Of a stretch of 64,000 nt of DNA, positions 1 to 7,488 are shown piece by piece (position 1 is the stretch's first letter; each line of letters begins with the position of its first letter). The translations under genes and the position numbers were made by a program. The notes below the pieces were generated by a model. That model ran no database searches. It was not told where the DNA came from and worked only from the letters and a program-made list of their open reading frames with translations. This stretch comes from DATMER01 sp040349255 (GTDB lineage: Bacteria > Acidobacteriota > Thermoanaerobaculia > Multivoradales > UBA5704), in NCBI GenBank assembly GCA_040349255.1, contig JBEQUE010000211.1, forward strand, positions 1-64,000, in the 5' to 3' direction.

Positions 1-405
1 CAGCCGCGTGATCGACTTCGCCGAGCTTTCGACCAGTCGCTGGCCCACGCCGGCCACCCGGCCTCCAACCTGCGCGTCGAGGTCGTAGGTGAGGAGCGTC
101 GAGCCTGCTCCGGCATCCGCGAGCGTCAGGTCCCCTTCTCCGTTCATGAAGCCGGCCGGACCCTTGCCGTCGAGCTTCATGTGATAACCCTCCAGCGGAT
201 GGAGATCGGAGAGCTGAAGCGTGCCCTGGAACTGGCCCTTGACCGGCCCGACCTGGACGTTGAGCGCGCCCTGGAAGTCGTTCTCTCCGACCCGTTCCAG
301 GCGCTCGCAGCCGGGTAGGGTGCGGGCCAGGATGGCGGGGTCGAGCAGGGCGCGCCAGACCTGCTCGCGCGGGAAATCAAAGGTGTGCGATCCCTGGATC
401 TTCAT
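1..405 (-). CDS. CoxG-like SRPBCC protein (partial, 3' end off the window)
   Basis: The N-terminal 135 codons are present and the gene runs off the left edge. The protein opens MKIQGSHTFDFPREQVWRAL and continues with DPAILARTLPGCERLE and GPVKGQFQGTL, which is the pattern of CoxG/CO dehydrogenase subunit G (SRPBCC or START-like fold). CoxG-type proteins are membrane-associated and are thought to anchor or mature molybdenum hydroxylases. Its ATG at 403-405 overlaps the TGA of the upstream CoxL-like gene as ATGA, so translation is probably coupled and it belongs to that operon. Family assignment is firm; the role with this particular enzyme is inferred. Confidence 0.85.
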   Translation of the reverse strand, partial: MKIQGSHTFDFPREQVWRALLDPAILARTLPGCERLERVGENDFQGALNVQVGPVKGQFQGTLQLSDLHPLEGYHMKLDGKGPAGFMNGEGDLTLADAGAGSTLLTYDLDAQVGGRVAGVGQRLVESSAKSITRL

Positions 406-2753
406 CCGGCGGTGTCCTCCGACTGCTCCGATTGAACGATCTCCCAGAGGCGGCTGGGCTTGAGCGGAATTTCAAGGATTTCCAGGCCCGGGATCGCCAG
501 CGCGTCCTCGACCGCCTGGGCGAAGAGCGCTCCGACCGGGATGGCGCCGGCCTCCCCCGCTCCCTTGGTGCCGAGCGGGTTGAGCGGCGAGACGGTCTCC
601 TCGTGCCCGACCTCCACCCGCGGCACGTCGAGCGCCGTGGGCAGCAGGAAGTCCATGAAGCTGGCGTTCAGGAGCTGGCCGTTCTCGCCGTAGACAAGCT
701 GCTCGAACCAGGCGTTGCCGAGACCCTGCGCCACGCCGCCGTGGACCTGGCCGTCTACGAGCAACGGGTTCAGCACCCGGCCACAGTCGTGGACCACCAC
801 ATATTTCTTCACCTCGACCTGCAGGGTCTCGCGATCGATCTCGAGGATCATGGCGTGGCAGCCGCTCGCGGTTGCGCCGCGGTAGGGTCCGAAGTAGCGC
901 GTCGCCTCCAGGCCCGGCTCGGTGCCCGGCTTGACCGCGCCGCGCATCGGGTTCGCGAGCTTCGCGAGCTCGCCGAGCGCGATGGAGCGGGACGGATCGG
1001 CCTTCACCCGCGCGGCGCCTTCCGCGAGCTCCACCTCATCCTCGGCGACGCCGAGGCGCTCGGCCGCGAGGCGGACGGCCTTCTCGCGCACGTTGGTCGC
1101 CGCCTCGTTGACCGCGTTGCCGGCCACGACCGCGCCGCGGCTCGCGAACGTGCCGGTGCCCCAGTGGAACTGATCGCTGTCGCCGGTGACCACGTCCACG
1201 TCCTCGGGCCGCACGCCGAGGCGCTCGGCCGCGATCTGCGCGAGCACCGTGAAGTGCCCCTGGCCCTGCGTGCCGACGCCGGTGACCACGGTCACCTTGC
1301 CGCTGGTCTGGACCTGCACGCGCGCGCCTTCGAACGGCCCGATGCCGGTGCCTTCGACGTAGGAGACGACGCCGATTCCCACGGTCTTGCCCTCAGCGCG
1401 GAGGCGCGGCTGCTCCTCCTTGAGAAAACGCTCGTAGCCGATGCGCTCCAGGGTCTGAGCGAGCACCGGCTCGTAGTTGCCGCTGTCGTAGTAGAGCGGC
1501 GCGAAATCCTGATAGATGATCACGTGGTCGTGCGGGAACTCGTCGGGCCGCAGGAAGTTGCGGCGGCGGATCTCGATGCGGTCGAGCCCCAGCTCGCGCG
1601 CCGCGAGGTCGAGCAGCCGTTCGATCACGAACACGCCGTGCTGCCGGCCCGCGCCGCGGTACGGCGTCACGATCGTCTTGTTGGTGAACACCGCGCGGAA
1701 CTCGCTGTCGTAGGCCGGCACGCGGTACGGCCCCATGAGCGTGCACTGGCTGTTGAGCGGCACGGTGAGGCCGTAGGGATCGTAGGCGCCGGTGTCGTGG
1801 AGGAACGAGTCCTTGACGCCCAGGATCACGCCGTCTTTCGTGAGCGCGATCTCCGCGTCGTGGATCTGGCCGCGCTCCTGCGTGGTGGCGTAGAAGTTCT
1901 CGACCCGGTCCTCGATCCACTTGACCGGCCGGTCGAGCTTCATCGCGATCCACGGGATGAGCACTTCCTCGGGATAGAACATCATGATCTTCGGCCCGAA
2001 GCCGCCGCCGATGAACGGCGCCACGAGCCTCACCTGGTGCTCGGAGAGGCCGAGCATGGCCGCGAGCCCGTTGCGCACCGGGATCGGCGCCTGGGTGGTG
2101 TCCCACACCGTGAGCCGCTGCGCGCGACCGTCCCACTGCGCCACCACGCCGCGGTTCTCGATCGCCGCCGCGGCGCCGCGATCGTAGGACAGGCGCCGCC
2201 GGATCACCACGTCCGCCTTCGCGAGCGCCGCCGCGTAGTCGCCCTTCCTCTGGACCACGTGCGCGGCCAAGTTCGAGCCGACGTCCTCGTGGATCAGCGG
2301 AGCCCCGGGATCGAGCGCCCTGTCGGTCTCCACCACGGCCGGCAGCGGATCGTAGTCGACCATCACCAGCTCGGCCGCGTCCTCGGCCACGTAGCGCGAC
2401 ACCGCGACTACCACGGCCACGGTCTCGCCCGGGTGGCGCACCTTCTCCTTGGCGAGCGGCACCTGCGTGCGCTCGTGGAAGATCATCCCCTCGACCGGCG
2501 GCGGAGGCACCAGGAGCGGCCCGTGGCGCCAGTAGTCGCCGAGGTCCTCGGCGGTGTAGATGGCGACGACGCCCTCCATCTCCAGCGCCTGCGACGCGTC
2601 GATCCCGAGGAGGCGCGCGTGGGCGTGCGGACTCCGCACGAACGCCACGTGCAGCATGTCCGGCAGGTGGACGTCGTCCACGAACAGCGCCCGCCCGGTC
2701 AACAGGCGCGGGTCCTCATTGCGCTTGGTGCGTTCTCCGATAGATGTCGTCAT
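402..2753 (-). CDS. Molybdopterin-binding large subunit of a CO-dehydrogenase/xanthine-dehydrogenase family hydroxylase
   Basis: About 783 aa, normal for CoxL/XdhB-type subunits. I chose the ATG at 2753 (MTTSIGERTKRNEDPRLLTG) over an earlier in-frame ATG at 2780, because members start just before the RxEDPRLLTG motif. The active-site loop reads PYRGAGR (about residues 364-370). That is the form II type rather than the AYXCSFR loop of true CO dehydrogenase, so CO oxidation is unlikely. IGGGFG and the C-terminal GTKGAGEAGAIP motif with the catalytic Glu are present. The partner FAD and iron-sulfur subunits lie about 6 kb upstream in the same operon (9205-10095 and 8726-9208), separated by amidase, FdrA-like, DUF1116 and cyclase genes. 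Substrate unknown; an N-heterocycle or related compound is inferred from the neighbours. Confidence 0.9.
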   Translation of the reverse strand: MTTSIGERTKRNEDPRLLTGRALFVDDVHLPDMLHVAFVRSPHAHARLLGIDASQALEMEGVVAIYTAEDLGDYWRHGPLLVPPPPVEGMIFHERTQVPLAKEKVRHPGETVAVVVAVSRYVAEDAAELVMVDYDPLPAVVETDRALDPGAPLIHEDVGSNLAAHVVQRKGDYAAALAKADVVIRRRLSYDRGAAAAIENRGVVAQWDGRAQRLTVWDTTQAPIPVRNGLAAMLGLSEHQVRLVAPFIGGGFGPKIMMFYPEEVLIPWIAMKLDRPVKWIEDRVENFYATTQERGQIHDAEIALTKDGVILGVKDSFLHDTGAYDPYGLTVPLNSQCTLMGPYRVPAYDSEFRAVFTNKTIVTPYRGAGRQHGVFVIERLLDLAARELGLDRIEIRRRNFLRPDEFPHDHVIIYQDFAPLYYDSGNYEPVLAQTLERIGYERFLKEEQPRLRAEGKTVGIGVVSYVEGTGIGPFEGARVQVQTSGKVTVVTGVGTQGQGHFTVLAQIAAERLGVRPEDVDVVTGDSDQFHWGTGTFASRGAVVAGNAVNEAATNVREKAVRLAAERLGVAEDEVELAEGAARVKADPSRSIALGELAKLANPMRGAVKPGTEPGLEATRYFGPYRGATASGCHAMILEIDRETLQVEVKKYVVVHDCGRVLNPLLVDGQVHGGVAQGLGNAWFEQLVYGENGQLLNASFMDFLLPTALDVPRVEVGHEETVSPLNPLGTKGAGEAGAIPVGALFAQAVEDALAIPGLEILEIPLKPSRLWEIVQSEQSEDTAG

Positions 2754-2800
2754 AGCAGAACCTTGCCCGTCCCCTGGCATCCGTGCCCGGAAATGAGGTC

Positions 2801-2830
2801 TTGACAGAAGTGTCTCCCCTGCCCCACAAT
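2801..2830 (+). promoter_or_regulatory. Sigma-70-like promoter for the NYN gene
   Basis: A perfect -35 TTGACA (2801-2806) and a -10 CACAAT (2825-2830, 4 of 6 matches) are separated by 18 nt. Transcription would start near 2837, giving a leader of about 78 nt before the ATG at 2915. It faces away from the flanking minus-strand operon genes. Confidence 0.55.
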
Positions 2831-2845
2831 CCGAAACAAGCGATG

Positions 2846-2903
2846 GCTGCCGTCTTGGGCAGCTCGTCGTGATGATGGGCCCGCTACGGGGCCCTTTTGT
2901 TTT
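2846..2903 (+). promoter_or_regulatory. Two-hairpin leader ending in an intrinsic terminator (possible attenuator)
   Basis: Hairpin 1 pairs GCTGCC (2846-2851) with GGCAGC (2858-2863). Hairpin 2 pairs GGGCCC (2877-2882) with GGGCCC (2889-2894) around loop GCTACG and is followed by TTTTGTTTT (2895-2903), a classic intrinsic terminator. The Shine-Dalgarno GGGAGG (2905-2910) and ATG (2915) follow at once, so a terminator lies between promoter and gene. Read-through would need antitermination; otherwise the product is a short RNA of about 65 nt. No known riboswitch consensus was recognised. Confidence 0.55.
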
Positions 2904-2914
2904 AGGGAGGAACG

Positions 2915-3727
2915 ATGGATCGGTGCGCGGTGTTTGTCGATGCTGGGCATCTTCTCGCCGAAGGCGGCAAGCTCTGCTGCGGCTCCTCGTCGAGACGGCA
3001 AGTCCGATGCCTCCATGCTCAACTGGTCGACGCGCTTACCCGCTTTGCCTTCGACTACTGTCAGATCCCGGTTCTCCGGGTCTACTGGTACGATGCGGCG
3101 CCCGACGCGATCCCCACACACGATCAGCTCGAAATCGCCGAGTTGGATCGGGTCAAGCTGCGCCTCGGACGACTCTCGGGTGGGAAGCAGAAAGGTGTGG
3201 ATTCCCTGATCGTCCGGGACCTGATGACCCTGGCCCGGGAGCGGGCGGTCGCCACCGCCTTTCTCATCGGCGGCGATGAAGATCTGAGAGAAGGCGTAGT
3301 GGCAGCCCAGGAGTTGGGCGTCTCCGTCGTGGTCGTAGGGATTCCGACAACCGGTTCGGGAAATCAGGCTCGGACCCTCATCCGAGAGGCGGATGAGCAT
3401 AGGGTGCTCGAAGCGGGTTTTCTCGCTCCCTTCTTCTCGCGCCGGGAAGAGCCGGTTATCACCGCTCACGACTTGCCTGCAGGCCGTGGGTCTGCGCGTC
3501 TCGCGGGACAGTCCTTTGCGCTGGAGTGGACCAGGCTTGCGGCCTCCGAGGATATCCGAAGGCTTCTGGAGCAGGCTCCGATCATCCCCTACCCCCTCGA
3601 TGCTCAGCTCGTCCTGTCCGCCGAACGCGTCCTGGGATCCCTTCAGATGCGGAAGGATCTGAAGAGGGATCTCCGCGCAGGCTTCTGGGAAGCGCTCCAA
3701 GGGGACCGAGCCACTCCCGGCCCTTGA
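2915..3727 (+). CDS. NYN-domain (PIN-like, LabA/DUF88) putative RNase
   Basis: A 270-aa protein starting MDRCAVFVDAGHLLAEGGKL. The FVDAGHL motif supplies the first acidic metal ligand of NYN/PIN-like nucleases. KGVDSLIVRDLMTLA and LIGGDEDLREGV supply the later conserved Asp/Glu positions in a Rossmann-like domain of about 170 aa. The C-terminal 90 aa are unassigned. NYN proteins are usually metal-dependent RNases acting in RNA turnover, tRNA cleavage or stress responses. The gene is antisense to its neighbours and splits the catabolic operon between the cyclase and CoxL-like genes, ending 5 bp from the cyclase stop. SD GGGAGG lies 4 nt upstream. Its promoter and terminator-like leader suggest independent control. 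The domain call is secure; the biological target is unknown. Confidence 0.82.
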   Translation: MDRCAVFVDAGHLLAEGGKLCCGSSSRRQVRCLHAQLVDALTRFAFDYCQIPVLRVYWYDAAPDAIPTHDQLEIAELDRVKLRLGRLSGGKQKGVDSLIVRDLMTLARERAVATAFLIGGDEDLREGVVAAQELGVSVVVVGIPTTGSGNQARTLIREADEHRVLEAGFLAPFFSRREEPVITAHDLPAGRGSARLAGQSFALEWTRLAASEDIRRLLEQAPIIPYPLDAQLVLSAERVLGSLQMRKDLKRDLRAGFWEALQGDRATPGP

Positions 3728-3732
3728 CTCCC

Positions 3733-4557
3733 TCACTTCTCCTCCACGAACGCCACAATCCGCGAGAACGCCGCCTCGCCGCCCTTGAAGCGGAAGGGGA
3801 AGCAGCCGAGCCAGACCTTCTGGTCGAGAACCTCGTCGATCTGCCCGCCCACGTTCTCGGCGTGGAAGACGCCGTGCGGGAAGAGCTTCACGTGCATGCA
3901 CTGGTAGTCCTCGGGCCACGGGAACGCCTTGTCGAGCGACATGCCGATCGCCTTCTCCACCTCCGGGATCAGGTCCGGCCGCGCCTTGCGCACGTTGGTG
4001 TTGAACGGGTGATCCGCGGCGATGCAGTCCACCGCCAGCCAGCGCACGCCGCGGTCGAGGATCCACTCGCAGAACACGCTCTGCGGCCCGGGGTGCTTCA
4101 GGAACATTTTCGGCAGGTCCGGCTTCTCCTGGTTGTGGACCTTGTACCAATCCTCGTTGTAGTACTTGTGATAGCCGGTGTGGATGATCAGGATGTCGCC
4201 CTTCTCGATCCTGATCCCGGTCTTCTGCTCCCACTTCTCGAAGTGCTCGGGACCGTAGATCTCGTAGTCGCCGACGCCCATCGCCTCGAGGTCCACGATG
4301 CAGGCCGGGCCGACCAGTTTGTCGAGCGGGATGCCCGCGATGTCCGGCCCCGGATCGTAGAAGTGATAGGGCGAGTCGAGGTGCGTGGCGATGTGGTTGG
4401 TGGTCGAGATGAACTGCGCGTTCACCCCTTCGAACGCCATGCGCTTCACCCACTTGACCGTCGGCCCTTCGTAGAAGGCGAACGACGGCGAATCGACGCT
4501 GAAGTTCTGCGAGAGATCGAGGACCTTGACCCGGCTCATATCGTATGGGACGTACAT
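3733..4557 (-). CDS. Cyclase-family (kynurenine formamidase-like) metal hydrolase
   Basis: A 274-aa protein of the cyclase family (PF04199). The signature HxxTHxDxPxH appears as NHIATHLDSPYHF near residue 55, giving His and Asp ligands for the divalent metal, and VRWLAVDCIAADHPFN is the second conserved block. Relatives hydrolyse N-formylkynurenine, isatin or related cyclic amides. The gene starts 34 bp after the DUF1116 gene stop and is the last gene before the operon is interrupted by the antisense NYN gene. It probably opens or trims an amide/lactam intermediate made by the upstream molybdenum hydroxylase. Family is confident; substrate is not determined. Confidence 0.85.
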   Translation of the reverse strand: MYVPYDMSRVKVLDLSQNFSVDSPSFAFYEGPTVKWVKRMAFEGVNAQFISTTNHIATHLDSPYHFYDPGPDIAGIPLDKLVGPACIVDLEAMGVGDYEIYGPEHFEKWEQKTGIRIEKGDILIIHTGYHKYYNEDWYKVHNQEKPDLPKMFLKHPGPQSVFCEWILDRGVRWLAVDCIAADHPFNTNVRKARPDLIPEVEKAIGMSLDKAFPWPEDYQCMHVKLFPHGVFHAENVGGQIDEVLDQKVWLGCFPFRFKGGEAAFSRIVAFVEEK

Positions 4558-4591
4558 CGCTCCTCCTCTTCCTTGAATTCGGGGATACCCA

Positions 4592-5815
4592 TCAGAAGCC
4601 GTAACGCTCCGCGAAGGCGACGAGCGCCTCTTCGAACACCGCCATGGGTGGCCTCACCAGACCGGCGCCCACCTGGCCGACGCCCGCCTGCCTGTGCGCG
4701 ATGCCGGTGTTCACCCGCGGCGTGATCCCGAGCTCCACCACCTTGCGCAGGTCGATGCCGACCGGCGTGCCGCGGAAGCTCAGAACCGGGATCGTGAAGT
4801 GCTCGTGCTCGGCGGCGGTGATCTCGTACATCTCGCGCGTGGCATGCACCGCGTCCTGCGGCGAGCCGCCGATGAAGGTGACGATCGCCGGCGCCGCCGC
4901 CATGGCGAAGGCGCCGATGCCCGCGGTCTCCGTGATCGTACTGTCGCCGATGTCCGGGTTCGCGTCCGCGCTCGAAAAACCGGTGAAATAGAGGCCGTCC
5001 GGCACCATGGCCGGCGCCGTGAACCAGCGATCGCCGAGGCCGCTCACCCGGAGGCCGAAGTCCGTGCCGTTGCGCGCCATGGTCGAGACGATCGTGCTCC
5101 CCTCCACCCCGTGCGCCGCGTCGGCCATGGCCTTGCACGCGGCCATGACCGGGTTGAGCACGGAGAGCGCCGTGTCGCCGACGAATTTCAGGACCTCGGA
5201 ATCCCGGACGTACGGCGCGAGCTGTTTCAGGAAGAGCAGCGAGCCGGCCTTGTTGCGGTTGTGCCCCTCGTCGCCCATGTGGAGCGCTTCGGCGAGCAGC
5301 GTCCGCAGGTCGATGCCGCCGCTCTTCGCGAGCGCCTCGGCCAGGATCGGCCCCATGGTGCCGTTCATCCAGCGCAGCTTCGCGATCACCTCGTCGCTGA
5401 AGGCGCCGTAGCGCAAAACCTTGCCATAGCCCTCGTTGAGGTTGGAGAACGTGCGGCTGCCATGGGTCGCGTCCTCGACCACGTAGACCTGCATCGACGC
5501 CGAGGTCACGCCCGCCATCGGTCCGACGGCCGCGTGGTGATGGCAGGGCTCGAAGTCGATCTCGCCGCGCTCGACCATCGCGACCGCGCCGGCCTCGTCC
5601 TTCGCGAGGCCCTCGAAGATCAGCGCGCCGATCACGGCGCCGCGCAAGGGTCCGGACATCCGTTCCCATTCGATCGGCGGACCGGCGTGCAGCAGCAGGT
5701 TTTCGCGCAGGCCCGGCACGACGTCGCCCGCCCGGGCCACGCCGGTGAGCATCGGCCGCGAGGAGATCATGCGCCCGACGGCGGTCTGGTTGGCGGCATT
5801 GATGTCGACGCTCAT
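4592..5815 (-). CDS. DUF1116 (AllG/YlbE-like) protein
   Basis: A 407-aa protein, full length for DUF1116, with typical blocks GPLRGAVIGALIFEG, CHHHAAVGPMAGVTS and NLNEGYGKVLRYGA. Its E. coli relative YlbE/AllG works with FdrA/AllF and a third DUF2877 subunit and has been assigned to oxamate carbamoyltransferase in allantoin breakdown. Its start overlaps the FdrA-like stop (ATGA at 5812-5815), so the two are translationally coupled, as expected for partners in one complex. No DUF2877 (AllH) gene is in this window, so either the third subunit is elsewhere or the complex differs. The reaction here is inferred to transfer a carbamoyl or acyl group; this is not proven. Confidence 0.85.
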   Translation of the reverse strand: MSVDINAANQTAVGRMISSRPMLTGVARAGDVVPGLRENLLLHAGPPIEWERMSGPLRGAVIGALIFEGLAKDEAGAVAMVERGEIDFEPCHHHAAVGPMAGVTSASMQVYVVEDATHGSRTFSNLNEGYGKVLRYGAFSDEVIAKLRWMNGTMGPILAEALAKSGGIDLRTLLAEALHMGDEGHNRNKAGSLLFLKQLAPYVRDSEVLKFVGDTALSVLNPVMAACKAMADAAHGVEGSTIVSTMARNGTDFGLRVSGLGDRWFTAPAMVPDGLYFTGFSSADANPDIGDSTITETAGIGAFAMAAAPAIVTFIGGSPQDAVHATREMYEITAAEHEHFTIPVLSFRGTPVGIDLRKVVELGITPRVNTGIAHRQAGVGQVGAGLVRPPMAVFEEALVAFAERYGF

Positions 5816-7488
5816 GCTTTCATCCTCGCCAGGATTCCGGCCAACCGTTCATTGCCGCCGGCCGGCGGACGCCAGTCCACGTGCACCGACGCGGCGCCCT
5901 GGGACCGCAGGCTGTCATGGAACGACTCCAGACCGACGTTGATCGCGGCGACCGGCGCCTGCACCGCCTCCAGCGGCACAGGCGCCGTCTCCGGCGCTTC
6001 CGTCCTGTTCAGGAAGATCCATTCGACCGCGTCCGTGACCGTCCGGAAGACCCGAGCTCCGGCCGTTTCGAGGGTGGAGATCTGCGTCTCCAGGCCCTGA
6101 GGATCGGCGTCCGTTCCGATCACGACGACGGCGACCTCCACGTCCCGGCTGGCGCGGATGTGGGCGATCTCCGGCGCCAGCTCGCCGGCCGGATCGGCAT
6201 GGGAGCCCTCGCCCAGCACGACGTCGAGAAGGATCAGCCCGACCTCGGGATCGGCCGCCTCCTGCCGCAGCCGCCGCAGCCGGAGATCCTGATCGATCAT
6301 CGGGTGCAGCCGGCCGACCGTGAACTCGTCGGCGCCAAGGTCCAGGATCGTGTGCTCGCGGCTGCGCAGCAGATCATCGAGACGATACTTGCCCAGATTG
6401 GACCACACCGGAGCCAGGAACGCCGAAAGCCCGAGCAGCGCCTCATACGCCAGCGTCCCACCCGAGAAAAGGCCCCGCACAGAGCCGCAAGTCTTCCCCT
6501 CTCCCGGGGAGGGCGTGAAGGGCGGAGCGGGAGAGGGGGCCGGGGGGTGAGGGCCCACCGCAAGCTCCGCCGCCTCGCTCAGCGTCGCCGCAAAAGAAAC
6601 ATTTCCCAACCGCCGCCCCGGCAGCGGCGCGCCGAGGAAGTGGACCACCACCGGCTTGCCCGTGGCCCGGGCCTGCGCGAGCAGCCGGCTCCCGACCTCG
6701 GGATCGGGCGGCTTGGCGATCAGGACGATCACGTCCGTCTCCGGGTCGCGCCGCAGCAGGTCGAGCGCCTGCCCGGCCGTGATGCCTCCAACCTCGGCGC
6801 TCAGGTCGCGCCCGCCGGTGCCGATCGCCTGCGAGATCCCGGAGTCGAGCGCGTGGATGCGGCTCATGATCGCCTGGAGACCCGTGCCCGACGCTCCGAC
6901 CAGCCCGATGTTTCCTCGCCGCGCGCGGTTCGCGAAGCCGAATCCGACTCCGCCCAGAGAGGCCGTGCCGCAGTCCGGGCCCAGCACCAGCAGCCCCTTG
7001 TCGCGGGCGCGGCGCTTCAATTCCACCTCGCGCTCGACCGGCACGTTGTCACTGTAGAGAAAAACGTTTCTACCCTGCTCCAGCGCCTCTCCGGCCACGT
7101 CCGCTGCGTAGCGGCCCGGGACCGAGACGAGCACCCAGCGCGCCTCGGGGAGCTGCTTGAACGCCGCAGCCAGGCTGTGCGGCCGGTAGTCCTCCGACGA
7201 ATCCGCGGCGCGCACCCGGAGGAGCGCGTCGATCCGAGACAGCGCCTCCGCCGCCAGCGATTCGCTCTCGGCCTTCACGGCGACCAGGAGGTCGTCAGGG
7301 TTGGCAGCCGCCTCCACGTCGAAGCCGCCGGCCGCGAGCTGCTCGCGGTTGCCGGGCGTGGCCATGATCACTCCGGCGTCGATCACTCCGGGCAGCGCCG
7401 CGAGGGCGCGCTGGAGCCGCATCAGCACGATCGAGTCGTGATAGGACCCGGCGCGCACGCCACAGCGGGTGACCGGCTCCGGGCTCAC
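5812..7488 (-). CDS. FdrA-like acyl-CoA synthetase/carbamoyltransferase subunit, with a repeat inserted in its coding sequence
   Basis: A 558-aa protein resembling FdrA. The N-terminal region has the VRAGSYHDSIVLM start; a Rossmann CoA-binding-like block reads NIGLVGASGTGLQAIMSRIH, followed by GTGGRDLSAEVGGITAGQAL and the DVIVLIAKPPDP strand. FdrA belongs to the succinyl-CoA synthetase-like superfamily and acts with DUF1116 proteins. Residues roughly 309-331 are a Pro/Gly-rich stretch encoded by a palindromic intergenic-type repeat (6494-6562). It lies between AAELAVGP and the conserved RGLFSGGTLAYEA block that resumes the family pattern. The start overlaps the amidase stop (ATGA), keeping the operon coupled. 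Whether the insertion is tolerated is unknown; it sits at a likely interdomain linker. Confidence 0.85.
   Translation of the reverse strand: MSPEPVTRCGVRAGSYHDSIVLMRLQRALAALPGVIDAGVIMATPGNREQLAAGGFDVEAAANPDDLLVAVKAESESLAAEALSRIDALLRVRAADSSEDYRPHSLAAAFKQLPEARWVLVSVPGRYAADVAGEALEQGRNVFLYSDNVPVEREVELKRRARDKGLLVLGPDCGTASLGGVGFGFANRARRGNIGLVGASGTGLQAIMSRIHALDSGISQAIGTGGRDLSAEVGGITAGQALDLLRRDPETDVIVLIAKPPDPEVGSRLLAQARATGKPVVVHFLGAPLPGRRLGNVSFAATLSEAAELAVGPHPPAPSPAPPFTPSPGEGKTCGSVRGLFSGGTLAYEALLGLSAFLAPVWSNLGKYRLDDLLRSREHTILDLGADEFTVGRLHPMIDQDLRLRRLRQEAADPEVGLILLDVVLGEGSHADPAGELAPEIAHIRASRDVEVAVVVIGTDADPQGLETQISTLETAGARVFRTVTDAVEWIFLNRTEAPETAPVPLEAVQAPVAAINVGLESFHDSLRSQGAASVHVDWRPPAGGNERLAGILARMKA
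6494..6562. repeat. Palindromic GC-rich dispersed repeat inside the fdrA-like gene
   Basis: CCCCTCTCCC (6496-6505) and GGGAGAGGGG (6529-6538) form a perfect 10-bp inverted repeat, followed by CCGGGGGGTGAGGG. In the coding strand it reads as PPAPSPAPPFTPSPGEG, a translation commonly seen from intergenic repeats of this type in diverse high-GC genomes (general knowledge). Here it lies inside a reading frame without breaking it. Confidence 0.75.

Noticed and set aside
402..2753. True aerobic carbon monoxide dehydrogenase
   Set aside because: The active-site loop is PYRGAGR, not the AYXCSFR type of form I enzymes, and the operon carries amide and carbamoyl enzymes.
432..2804. A 790-codon plus-strand open frame opposite the CoxL-like gene
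   Set aside because: It is an antisense shadow of a real high-GC gene, rich in Arg/His/Val without domains; the minus-strand frame has all family motifs.
2877..2894. Guanidine-II (mini-ykkC) riboswitch
   Set aside because: Only one of the two loops contains an ACGG-like sequence and the first loop (GTCTTG) does not fit.
2750..4453. A long minus-strand frame that links the cyclase region to coxL across the NYN gene
   Set aside because: Its translation is a shadow of the cyclase gene followed by antisense of NYN; no conserved blocks.
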